Part shown: one piece after another, positions 24,286 to 31,739 of the stretch
How positions within the stretch are numbered: the first letter of the stretch is position 1
Layout of the letters: each line of letters begins with the position of its first letter
Source: PALSA-270 sp963770915
GTDB taxonomy: Bacteria > Acidobacteriota > Terriglobia > Terriglobales > Acidobacteriaceae
Length of the DNA: 64,000 nt
Assembly (NCBI GenBank): GCA_963770915.1
Contig: CAVYRG010000001.1
Coordinates: forward strand, 2,666,001-2,730,000
Reading direction: 5' to 3'
Made by a program: the position numbers and the translations under genes
The notes under the pieces: model-generated
What the model saw: the letters and a program-made list of their open reading frames with translations, nothing else
Databases searched by the model: none
What the model was told of the DNA's origin: nothing

Positions 24286-25331
24286 GGCTGCAATCCCGGC
24301 CGGGCCGGCATGACGAAGCCCAACGCTTTGACCAATTCATCGCGCAGCTGCCGCCCGGTGTAGTGGACGAAGACGTCGTCCAAAGTAGTGTTTTGCACGG
24401 ATAGCGAGTGAATCCCGGCGCCCGCGTGCACCGCCGCTTCCACCAGTTCCGTTGTGGTCCGCGAGCCGTTGCTAGTCAGCACTCGATACATGCCCGCGCC
24501 TTCGTGCTGCACGGAGGTCACGCCGCTGAGTTTGTGCAATTGTTGCTCCCAGTCGGCGGGTGGGTTGTCGAATTGCGCCTCGATCACGTTCGATCCCGGC
24601 ACGCTGGCTTTGAGCGCCGCCGGCGTGTCGAGCGCCACCAGCTTGCCATGATCCACAATCGCGATGCGGTCACAGAGCCGGTCGGCTTCGTCCATGTAAT
24701 GGGTGGTGATGAGAATGGTAAGTTTGCGGTGGGCCTTGATGTTGGTCAGCATCTCCCAAACGGCCACGCGCGAGACCGGGTCGAGGCCGGTGGTCGGCTC
24801 GTCCAGGAAAAAGATTCGCGGGCTATGCACGAGGCCGCGGGCGATCTCCAGTCGCCGCCGCATTCCGCCGGAGAGCGTCTTGGTTTGCGCATCTCTCCAT
24901 TTGGTAAGGTCCACCAATTCCAGCAATTCATCAATCGAGGTCTTGCGCTTTCCCGCCGGAACGTCGTAGAGCTTGGCGTAGATGCCGAGGTTCTCTTCCA
25001 CCGTCAGATCGATATCGCTGGTAAGCGCCTGCGGAATTACGCCGATGAGGCGCCGCACCGCGTTTGGGTCCTTTGCCACATCGTGCCCACCAACCCGTGC
25101 CCAGCCGGCGGTGATCGGAATGAGCGTGGTCATCATGCGGATCAGCGTCGATTTGCCGGCTCCGTTTGGCCCCAGCAGCCCGAAGATTTCCTCTTCTTTC
25201 ACGCTGAAGGAAACGTCGTCGACGGCGGCGAAATCCCCGTACTTCTTGACGATGTGCTCCACCTCGATAGCGTCAGGCGCCTGAGCGAGGGACGCATTGC
25301 CGTTGTGCAGCAGATTGGGTTCGGTGATCAC
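24282..25331 (-). CDS. ABC-2 transporter ATP-binding protein (DrrA/YbhF-like)
   Basis: 349 residues. Walker A GLLGPNGAGKST, Q-loop VIPQ, signature LSGGMRRRLEIARGL, Walker B IFFLDEPTTGLDP and H-loop TTHYMDEAD are intact. After the ATPase domain (to about 250) there is a C-terminal extension typical of DrrA-like proteins. Overlaps the genes on both sides by 4 bp, giving tight translational coupling. Single nucleotide-binding domain, so it should act as a homodimer, unlike the duplicated YbhF. Confidence 0.93.
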   Translation of the reverse strand: MITEPNLLHNGNASLAQAPDAIEVEHIVKKYGDFAAVDDVSFSVKEEEIFGLLGPNGAGKSTLIRMMTTLIPITAGWARVGGHDVAKDPNAVRRLIGVIPQALTSDIDLTVEENLGIYAKLYDVPAGKRKTSIDELLELVDLTKWRDAQTKTLSGGMRRRLEIARGLVHSPRIFFLDEPTTGLDPVSRVAVWEMLTNIKAHRKLTILITTHYMDEADRLCDRIAIVDHGKLVALDTPAALKASVPGSNVIEAQFDNPPADWEQQLHKLSGVTSVQHEGAGMYRVLTSNGSRTTTELVEAAVHAGAGIHSLSVQNTTLDDVFVHYTGRQLRDELVKALGFVMPARPGLQP

Positions 25332-26428
25332 GGCTGCTGCTCCCGGCTCAGGCTCGCCTGCTCAGGCTTGCCGCTGAGCTGGTCGGGAGACACAATCACT
25401 TCTGCCGTCATCCCTGGGACATACGCGCCTTCGGGATTCTCCAGGCGCACCTTGAGAACGATGGTTCGGATATCGCGCTTCCGCCGATTGACATCGCGCT
25501 GCGTGGCGAATTCCGCTTCCGGAGCTTTGAAGAACACCTTGCCCGAGGTTGTGGTTCCGCCGGGCAACTGGATTTGCAAGGTGTCGCCCAACCCGATGTG
25601 ATCGGTATCGGTTTCCGGAATCGCCGCCCGCACCCAGGTGTCATTCAAATCCACGATCGTGACGATGGGTTGGCCGACGTTCAACACTTCGCCCTGTCGC
25701 GCCGCCCGCACGGAAACCATCCCGGTGACGGGGGCATAGATTTTCGTGTAGCCCAGGCGAACTTGCGCTTCTTTCAGCAACTCCTCGGCGTTAGCCAGAT
25801 CGGACCGCGTGGCCTGAACCGTGCTTCGCGCCGCATGCGCTTGATGGGTGTTTGCTTCCGCAGTCTTCAGATCAGCTTCCGCCGCGGTGACCTGATCCTT
25901 GAGCGATTGCACCACAGCCTGCTGCGCCGTCAGATTGGTTTCGGCTTGCACGCGGTCCTGATCGGAGGCGACTCCATCTTTGGCCAATTCGATGGTGCGC
26001 CGGCTGTCGCTTTCCGTGCGCTGCAAAGTCGCTTGCGCCTGCAGCAACTGGGCTTGGGCTGCGCGAATCTTGGCTTGCGCATTGGCGACACCGCTCGAAG
26101 TCGAGCCTTGCGTAGCCTGTTCGGTTGCCTCCATTTCCGCAACCTTATGGCGCAGGCTGGCAATATTGGCGTTCGCGGCGAGCACCTCTGCTTCCAGTTC
26201 CGAGGGGTCCAGAACCGCAATCAAGTCCCCTTGCTTCACCTGGGTACCTTCATCGACCAGCAATCGGATAAGCCGTCCCTGCACTTGAGGGCTCACAATG
26301 ACTTGGTTCGCATCTACCGTGCCAATCAATACCAGCCCTTTGGATCGCGGCGTGGAAAGCAGGTAGTACGCCAGCGAAATGGCGAAAATGATGCCAATCA
26401 GAATTGCGAATTTATTGCGGGTATTCAA
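25328..26428 (-). CDS. HlyD-family membrane fusion protein
   Basis: 366 residues. A single N-terminal helix (FAILIGIIFAISLAYYLL) anchors it; a lipoyl-like half, a long helical hairpin (about 95-215, rich in Ala, Gln and Glu), the second lipoyl half (APVTGMVSVRAARQGEVLNV) and a beta-barrel follow. In E. coli the ybhG-ybhF-ybhS-ybhR export system has the same partners next to its own TetR regulator. Links the inner-membrane pump to the outer membrane. Confidence 0.92.
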   Translation of the reverse strand: MNTRNKFAILIGIIFAISLAYYLLSTPRSKGLVLIGTVDANQVIVSPQVQGRLIRLLVDEGTQVKQGDLIAVLDPSELEAEVLAANANIASLRHKVAEMEATEQATQGSTSSGVANAQAKIRAAQAQLLQAQATLQRTESDSRRTIELAKDGVASDQDRVQAETNLTAQQAVVQSLKDQVTAAEADLKTAEANTHQAHAARSTVQATRSDLANAEELLKEAQVRLGYTKIYAPVTGMVSVRAARQGEVLNVGQPIVTIVDLNDTWVRAAIPETDTDHIGLGDTLQIQLPGGTTTSGKVFFKAPEAEFATQRDVNRRKRDIRTIVLKVRLENPEGAYVPGMTAEVIVSPDQLSGKPEQASLSREQQP

Positions 26429-27108
26429 TTTGAACCTCCTCGAGACGAGGCGACTGCGGGACGAAACAGCGCGGCAGAAACAAAATCCAACACCGCGGCG
26501 CGCCTCGCGGCCAGCCGAGGCGGAGAGAACGGGTCTTCTCCCGTCATCAGCCGCATCACGGGCGCGCTGGTGAAATAAAACGTGATCGCGGAAATGATCG
26601 TGGGAATGAAGTGCAGCGGATCCACCGCGCGAAATTCGCCTTTGGCACGCCCCTCCGCCAGCAGCGCCGCCAGCCGCCCAAACAGCGGGCTGAAATATTG
26701 CTTGACGATCCGCGCCAACTGGCCGGCCCCTTCCCGCCCGGCGCGCATCATTTCCGCCTGCACCACCCGCGGATAAGAAGGATGCCTGGCAATGTAATCA
26801 AAGTGGGTGCCGACGTATGCCAAAATTTTCTGCTGCGGGGGAAGGTCCTGGGAGAAGACTTCCATCACCGCTGCCGTCAGCCCGCCAAAAACCTGGTCCA
26901 GTACGGCGCCATAGAGCGCTTCTTTGTCTTTGAAGTAGTAGTACAGCAGCGCCTTGTTCACGTGCGCCGCGCGTGCGATGGCATCAATGCGGGCCCCGGC
27001 AATCCCTTCCCGCGAGAACTCGCGCACAGCGGCATGCAGGATGGCGGCCTGGCTTTGCTCCGGCCGTCCCCGGGAACCCAAGCGCGGCTTAGATAGCGCG
27101 GCTTTCAT
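26425..27108 (-). CDS. TetR/AcrR family repressor of the efflux operon
   Basis: 227 residues from ATG 27108; a longer frame from 27192 would read through the promoter and operator. The HTH is GIAGARIDAIARAAHVNKAL followed by LYYYFKDKEALY. The C-terminal ligand domain resembles the CecR/YbiH group. First gene of the operon; it overlaps the HlyD gene by 4 bp. A palindrome covers the transcription start, consistent with autorepression relieved by a small ligand. Confidence 0.92.
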   Translation of the reverse strand: MKAALSKPRLGSRGRPEQSQAAILHAAVREFSREGIAGARIDAIARAAHVNKALLYYYFKDKEALYGAVLDQVFGGLTAAVMEVFSQDLPPQQKILAYVGTHFDYIARHPSYPRVVQAEMMRAGREGAGQLARIVKQYFSPLFGRLAALLAEGRAKGEFRAVDPLHFIPTIISAITFYFTSAPVMRLMTGEDPFSPPRLAARRAAVLDFVSAALFRPAVASSRGGSN

Positions 27109-27119
27109 TAAAATCGTGT

Positions 27120-27167
27120 TAATTAACTGGTTAGTTAGATGATACACAAGCAAGCGGGGCTGGGCAA
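27120..27167 (-). promoter_or_regulatory. Promoter and operator of the TetR-HlyD-ABC operon
   Basis: On the minus strand TTGCCC (27162-27167), 17 bp, TATCAT (27139-27144). Immediately downstream an imperfect palindrome TAACTAACCAGTTAATTA occupies 27120-27137 (14 of 18 positions symmetric), covering the expected start point and ending 12 bp before ATG 27108. Confidence 0.75.
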
Positions 27168-27343
27168 GCTTTTTTCGGAGAAAGCCTTCCAACTTCCACC
27201 CTCTGGAGTTGATTGGGTCAGGAGAAACTCAATGATGTGAAACAAAAGGACGTAGACCACGGGGAAACAGAGACGACAGAAGAGACCTACCCGGGAATCT
27301 CTCGCACAGGCCTAAGGAGACTCTGATTAAGCGTCAATGTTCG

Positions 27344-27374
27344 CTGTGCTTCCCTGTGTCCTCTGTGGTTTGGG
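27344..27374. repeat. CCACAGAGGACACAGG-type dispersed repeat
   Basis: On the minus strand it reads AACCACAGAGGACACAGGGA then AGCAC. Close copies lie at 57117-57143 and 58069-58098, and a weaker one near 27257. The 210-bp gap around it (27193-27403) holds no gene. Confidence 0.6.
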
Positions 27375-27403
27375 CTTTCATTGGACACTCGATCAGATTT
27401 TCC

Positions 27404-27685
27404 CTAAGACTTCCCGCCGGCGATTGACGGCACGAGAAGAACCTCGTCTCCGTCACTGAAGGCATAGCTATTTCCGCCCAGGAAGCGAATGTCCTCTTCA
27501 TTGACATATACGTTGAGGAATCGCCGAATCTGCCCAGCCTCATCGCGCAGATGAGGCTTTAGGTCGGGGAACTGCTGCTCCAGCACGGAAAACAATCCAT
27601 TCAGGTTTTCCGCCGAGCAGGTGAACTTCTCTTTGCCGGCGGTGTGGCGCCGCAAAGCGCTTGGGATTTGTACGGTAACGGTCAT
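27404..27685 (-). CDS. ThiS/MoaD-like ubiquitin-fold sulfur carrier
   Basis: 93 residues from ATG 27685, directly after the thrC stop (1-bp gap). The beta-grasp pattern ends with DGDEVLLVPSIAGGKS: the diglycine that is thiocarboxylated in MoaD, ThiS and CysO is followed here by Lys-Ser. Carriers with residues beyond GG need trimming before activation (as in QbsE). Placement behind threonine synthase suggests a role in sulfur delivery to an amino acid, as with CysO, but this is inferred. No protease or E1-like gene is nearby. Confidence 0.85.
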   Translation of the reverse strand: MTVTVQIPSALRRHTAGKEKFTCSAENLNGLFSVLEQQFPDLKPHLRDEAGQIRRFLNVYVNEEDIRFLGGNSYAFSDGDEVLLVPSIAGGKS

Positions 27686-27686
27686 C

Positions 27687-28939
27687 TCACGCCTCGACGG
27701 GTTCGGCAACCTGCGACGTCTTGCCGAGATACGCTTCAAACTCCGCCAGCTTGGGGGCAATGGGCGCTTCCACTTCATATTCCCCGCTGAGCGCATCGGT
27801 GGTCTTCAAGCCGTTGCCGGTGATGCACAGCACTGTAGTCTCTTCCGGCTTGATGCGGCCTTGGCGGTAGAGCTTGCGCGCGCAACCTACGGTGACTCCG
27901 CCCGCGGTCTCGGTGAAGATGCCCTCGGTCTCCGCCAGCAATTGCATCGATTCCACCACTTGCGCGTCGGAAACGTCCTCGGCCCAGCCGCCGCTCTTGG
28001 TAATGGCTTCGATGGCGTAGTGCCCATCCGCCGGGTTGCCGATGGCCAGCGACCGCGCGATAGTGGAAGGCTTCTGCGGCTCGATATCGCGGTTCCCGCC
28101 TTTTACCGCGGTCGAAATCGGCGAGCAGCCAGTCGCCTGCGCCCCAAAGAACTTGACCTGCTTTCGGCTCCACCAGCCCCAGCTCAATCAGCTCCTTGAA
28201 GGCTTTGTTGATCTTGGTGATGAGCGACCCACCAGCCATTGGAACTACGATGTTGTCGGGCAGCCGCCATCCCAATTGCTCGGCGATTTCATAGCCCACC
28301 GTCTTCGAACCTTCGCCGTAATAGGGCCGCAGATTGACGTTCACGAAACCCCAGCGCCGCTCGTCCGCGATCTGCGAGCACAAGCGGTTGACCTGATCGT
28401 AGCTGCCGGCAATGCGTACCAGCTTTGCGCCATACACTTGCGTACCTAGAACCTTCGCCGGTTCCAGATCCGCCGGAACGAAGATCCATGCCTCAAGTCC
28501 ATTCCGTGCAGCCTGCGCCGCAACCGAATTGGCCAAATTGCCGGTCGAGGAGCAGGCAACCGTGTCGAAACCGAAATTCTTGGCCTGCGCCAGTGCCACC
28601 GCCACTACCCGATCCTTAAAGCTCAGCGTGGGCAGGCAGACGGCGTCATTTTTCAGATAGAGATTCTTCGCGCCCCACTGTTTGCGCTAGGCGCGGAGCT
28701 TTCAGCAGCGGCGTGAATCCAGCCGGAACCGTAGGCTCGTAGTTTTCCGGCAGCGGGAGCAGGGCAGAATACCGCCACATATTGGGCGGGCCCTGGGCGA
28801 TCTTCTCGCGGGTGAATTCACCGCGCAGCGCCTCGTAATCGTAGACGACTTCCAGCGGCGAGAAACATTCCTCGCAGATCGAACGGGGCTGGTTTCCCCA
28901 GCGTTTCCCGCACTCGCGGCAGCGTAATTCGTAGTTCAT
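27687..28939 (-). pseudogene. thrC: Threonine synthase, interrupted by two frameshifts
   Basis: Three overlapping frames together give a complete threonine synthase. Residues from 28939 carry an N-terminal zinc-ribbon (CRECGKRW, CEEC); the middle frame carries LSFKDR with the PLP lysine and the GNLANSVAAQA loop; the last frame carries GAQATGCSPI and the C-terminus. Shifts occur at 28681-28683 and 28162-28164. Each is repaired by removing one base from a three-base T/A run (giving LAQQWGAKN and EPKQVKFFGAQ). No conserved block is lost, so sequencing error is as likely as true decay. PLP enzyme making threonine from phosphohomoserine. Confidence 0.88.
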
Positions 28940-29286
28940 CCGCCACTCTTTCGAGCGTGCGGCGCGGGACGAGCAAAAGGCGCCCTAAAAACCGAAATCC
29001 TCTTACCCTGAAGCAGTGGGGAAAGAGGAACGAGATGCTGAAAATTCTGCACCCCGAATCTCATGTTCCCCCTGTGTAGGGCGAGAGTTGACACCGGGCG
29101 ACCGGAAGATTACCTTCCGATCCGGTTGTCGTGGCTTCTTAGGGCTCGTCCCTCAGCCACTCTGCATGAAATCCAAGGTCTGCTCCGAAGAGCAAACTTG
29201 TTGTGTATGGTAGCGGGGTCCAGACGATCCGTCAAGACCCTTGAGGCTTTTTCCCATCCCAGCGGGCATCCGGCCCCGGCTAGGCC
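28940..29286. other. Intergenic region without a supported gene
   Basis: About 350 bp upstream of thrC. TTGACA at 29088-29093 with TACCTT 17 bp further is a weak plus-strand promoter candidate, but no credible plus-strand gene follows. Short frames here have no recognisable protein features. Confidence 0.4.
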
Positions 29287-30108
29287 CTAGCGGAGCCTTC
29301 CTGCGGAACCCTTGAGCAACACATTCGAGAAAACGGCGGTATCGCTCTTATCCGGCAGATGGGAGCAGAAGCCGATTCCGACATAGAAAGGCGAGTCCAG
29401 GTGCAGGCTGATGGGCGGCCCGAACTGGTGCATCGGCTCGCCCTCCACGCTGACGAAAAGCGCGAACGAATCGCCGCGTTTTTCGACTCCAATGCGCTTG
29501 GCCATCACCACCGACAGATGATCCGGGTTGACCCCAGCCTCCCGTCCCCGCCCGCCGATGCGATATTCCGTGTCTTTGACCCGAACATCCATCTCAGGAC
29601 GCAAACCCAACTGGATCATCCCTGCGCCGTGCAGGGCGACGATGACCTCTTTGGAATCGTCATCCAGGCTCTGGCGGATCACCAGCACCGCCTTGCGGTC
29701 GCTATAGCCATTCGGATCAGGAAAGCCGACATCGGCGGCGAGGAAAACATTTCCCGACACCTTCTTCCAGAGATAACGAAATTCATCGCGCGTGTACCAG
29801 ACGTTGTAGCCCGCCGAATTGACGGAGTACTGCTTCGTGGCCGCGTCGTAGCTCGCGCTGCCCGGAACCACTGCGCTGCCGATATCCGACTGGCCGTCGA
29901 AAATGCCGATGCGCGTATCGAAATTCCGACTGGGCCGGTGGAAGTCCGGCGGCGGCGCGACTTGAGTATGCCCTGGGGAACCAGGCTGCGCCCATTCCGG
30001 TACGGTTGGCGGAGGCGTTTGAGCCGGGCTGGAAGCTTGCGCACGCGACACAAGCGGCGAAGCGCAAAGCACGAGAGCAAGGAAAGCACTGCTGAGAGTG
30101 GATTTCAC
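29287..30108 (-). CDS. Secreted protein with lectin-like beta-sandwich fold (predicted)
   Basis: 273 residues from GTG 30108, the start that places a clean signal peptide (STLSSAFLALVLCASPLVSRA) at the N-terminus. A Pro-rich stretch follows, then a beta-rich domain (FGYTRDEF-like YNVWYTRDEFRYLWKKVSG, FPDPNGYSDRKAVLVIRQS, SLHLDSPFYVGIGFCSH) that resembles the laminin-G/concanavalin-like domain found with TolB proteins in this phylum. Probably periplasmic or surface-bound. Substrate unknown. Divergent from the PadR unit. Confidence 0.65.
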   Translation of the reverse strand: MKSTLSSAFLALVLCASPLVSRAQASSPAQTPPPTVPEWAQPGSPGHTQVAPPPDFHRPSRNFDTRIGIFDGQSDIGSAVVPGSASYDAATKQYSVNSAGYNVWYTRDEFRYLWKKVSGNVFLAADVGFPDPNGYSDRKAVLVIRQSLDDDSKEVIVALHGAGMIQLGLRPEMDVRVKDTEYRIGGRGREAGVNPDHLSVVMAKRIGVEKRGDSFALFVSVEGEPMHQFGPPISLHLDSPFYVGIGFCSHLPDKSDTAVFSNVLLKGSAGRLR

Positions 30109-30185
30109 GGCGCGTAAAACTATACACCTAGGAAATGCGCCATCCGGAATGCGCCATCGAGCGCAGATCATCCCTCGAGTTGCGA

Positions 30186-30236
30186 TTGACGGGGTGCGGC
30201 CCATCGCGTTAATATGGCGTTATACGACATGTCGTA
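30186..30236 (+). promoter_or_regulatory. Promoter and palindromic operator of the PadR gene
   Basis: TTGACG (30186-30191), 18 bp, TAATAT (30210-30215). The perfect 14-bp palindrome TACGACATGTCGTA (30223-30236) sits at the expected start point and ends 9 bp before ATG 30246. Position and symmetry fit autorepression by PadR. Confidence 0.8.
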
Positions 30237-30245
30237 ACTAGCACT

Positions 30246-30569
30246 ATGGAGACTCTGCCCCTTACTGAACCCGTTCTGCTCATTCTGCTCAGCCTCGCCG
30301 AGCAGCCGCGCCATGGCTACTCCATCCTGCAGGATGTCGAACGCATGAGCGCAGGCCGGGTGAAGCTCAGCACCGGCACCCTTTATGGCGCTCTGCGCCG
30401 CTTGTTGGAAGACAGATGGATCGAACAGTTCGAAGAAGATGAAAGCCCGCGCGGCCGCAGGGCCTATCGCCTCACCAGCCGAGGCCGCCGCAACTTGCTG
30501 CTCGAAGTGGACCGCATGAAGCATCTCACGCGGCTGGCGGGGTTGCGCGTTTCGCGCAAGGAGGCTTGA
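30246..30569 (+). CDS. PadR family transcriptional regulator
   Basis: 107 residues. The winged-helix pattern is that of PadR subfamily 1: PVLLILLSLAEQPRHGYSIL, LSTGTLYGALRRLLEDRWIE and RRAYRLTSRGRRNLL, with only a short C-terminal helix. In Acidobacteriota, PadR genes usually control the adjacent ADOP permease. Here the next gene, 0 bp downstream, carries only the permease prefix part. A perfect operator palindrome precedes the gene. Confidence 0.93.
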   Translation: METLPLTEPVLLILLSLAEQPRHGYSILQDVERMSAGRVKLSTGTLYGALRRLLEDRWIEQFEEDESPRGRRAYRLTSRGRRNLLLEVDRMKHLTRLAGLRVSRKEA

Positions 30570-31097
30570 TTGGTCATCGCGCTCTACAGCCTGCTGCTGC
30601 GCCTTTACCCCGCGGAATTCCGCTCTGAGTTCAGCGACGAGATGGCCGGAGTGTTTCGCGAAGCACAAAACGTCAGCCGCGATAAGTCCCTCGCCGGCCG
30701 CGTTGAGTTTTTCTTGCACGAACTGACCGGGTTGCTGTCCGGCGCAATCCGCGAACACATCCATTGCCTGACCGGCTCCGACGCTTCCGCTTTGTTTCCA
30801 TCGAGGAGGGTTTCCATGCGCTCTGACTACCGCTTTCCGCGCTCCACCTGGATTCTGATGACCGTCATTCTGGCCGGACTCGTGCTTGCCATTGAAAAAG
30901 CCCGCGCCATTGCAGCGTCTCTTCCGCACTCGAACCCGCATCTGCCGCCCATTCAGCCGGCGGCATTCACGTTTGTCGCGCCACTGCTTACGCTATTTGC
31001 GTTGGTCTACATCCTGGCGATCGTGGCTTGGGGCGTGCTGTTTGCCATGCGGCGCTCCGGCCTGCACCGGCTAGCGGACCTGAATACGGAACCATGA
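30570..31097 (+). CDS. Permease-prefix-like membrane protein, without the permease
   Basis: 175 residues starting at TTG 30570, supported by AAGGAGG 6 bp upstream. Residues 1-60 (LLLRLYPAEFRSEFSDEMAG, then a helical stretch ending SGAIREH) match the prefix domain that precedes FtsX units in many ADOP proteins. Two helices follow (about 90-110 and 133-157) and then the protein stops, with no permease. It is coupled to the PadR gene. Either a dedicated regulator-membrane pair or the remnant of a full ADOP. Confidence 0.75.
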   Translation: MVIALYSLLLRLYPAEFRSEFSDEMAGVFREAQNVSRDKSLAGRVEFFLHELTGLLSGAIREHIHCLTGSDASALFPSRRVSMRSDYRFPRSTWILMTVILAGLVLAIEKARAIAASLPHSNPHLPPIQPAAFTFVAPLLTLFALVYILAIVAWGVLFAMRRSGLHRLADLNTEP

Positions 31098-31110
31098 GCT
31101 CTACTTCCGG

Positions 31111-31656
31111 TCACAAGTCGTTGTCTACCAGCCGGTCGCCGTATCCATTCGTCTGCAGCCAGTGGTAGAGAAACACCTGATACAGATACGACGCCGTAAG
31201 CTCTTCCCCTAATTCGTGCGTTTCTGCGCAAACAAAGGGAACCTGCAATCCAGCCAGTCCGGCAACCAGAGATTGCAGCACGCGGTTGGGATCGACCGCA
31301 GAATGAGGATATGGGCTTTTCACCTGGCCCAGGGAAGAAGTCACCACCAGCAGCCGATGCGGGACCGCGCTCATCGCCCTCAGTCGCGAAATAAACTCCG
31401 GCCGGTTCGCCGAGAAAGACCGCACCAGATCGCTGAGTTCCTTTCGCTCGACCACGCATACCTCTTCCAGCCCCGCCACCGAATAGTCGCCGAGTTTCAG
31501 CGGCCTTTTCTCAATCGCCGAGAACCAACCGCGGAAGCGCGAGAACTCAAAGGGATCTTGTTCGCGGGTGTCGATCACCAGCACCGGTTTCGGGGTTTGC
31601 AGCTGTGTGCCTCCGCGCTCGGCCAGCACAGGTATCGCCGGCGGAGACGCCGGCAT
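31111..31656 (-). CDS. ERCC4-type nuclease domain protein
   Basis: 181 residues from ATG 31656 (GGGAG 9 bp upstream); the frame stays open to GTG 31737 just after ddl, so a longer N-terminus is possible. The ERCC4/XPF core is clear: VLVIDTREQDPFEF, KLGDYSV, and VVERKELSDLVRS, which matches the GDx(n)ERKx3D metal-dependent nuclease motif. There is no helicase or HhH domain. Substrates could be branched DNA; the stand-alone form is uncharacterised in bacteria as far as I know. It lies directly behind ddl on the same strand. Confidence 0.85.
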   Translation of the reverse strand: MPASPPAIPVLAERGGTQLQTPKPVLVIDTREQDPFEFSRFRGWFSAIEKRPLKLGDYSVAGLEEVCVVERKELSDLVRSFSANRPEFISRLRAMSAVPHRLLVVTSSLGQVKSPYPHSAVDPNRVLQSLVAGLAGLQVPFVCAETHELGEELTASYLYQVFLYHWLQTNGYGDRLVDNDL

Positions 31657-31739
31657 GGCATTCATCTCCCAGGTCAAGGGAGGCGCAATGAGTGTGCGGC
31701 GTTTTCTCACTTCGAGTCCCCTACTCGCAGGCTTCACCG

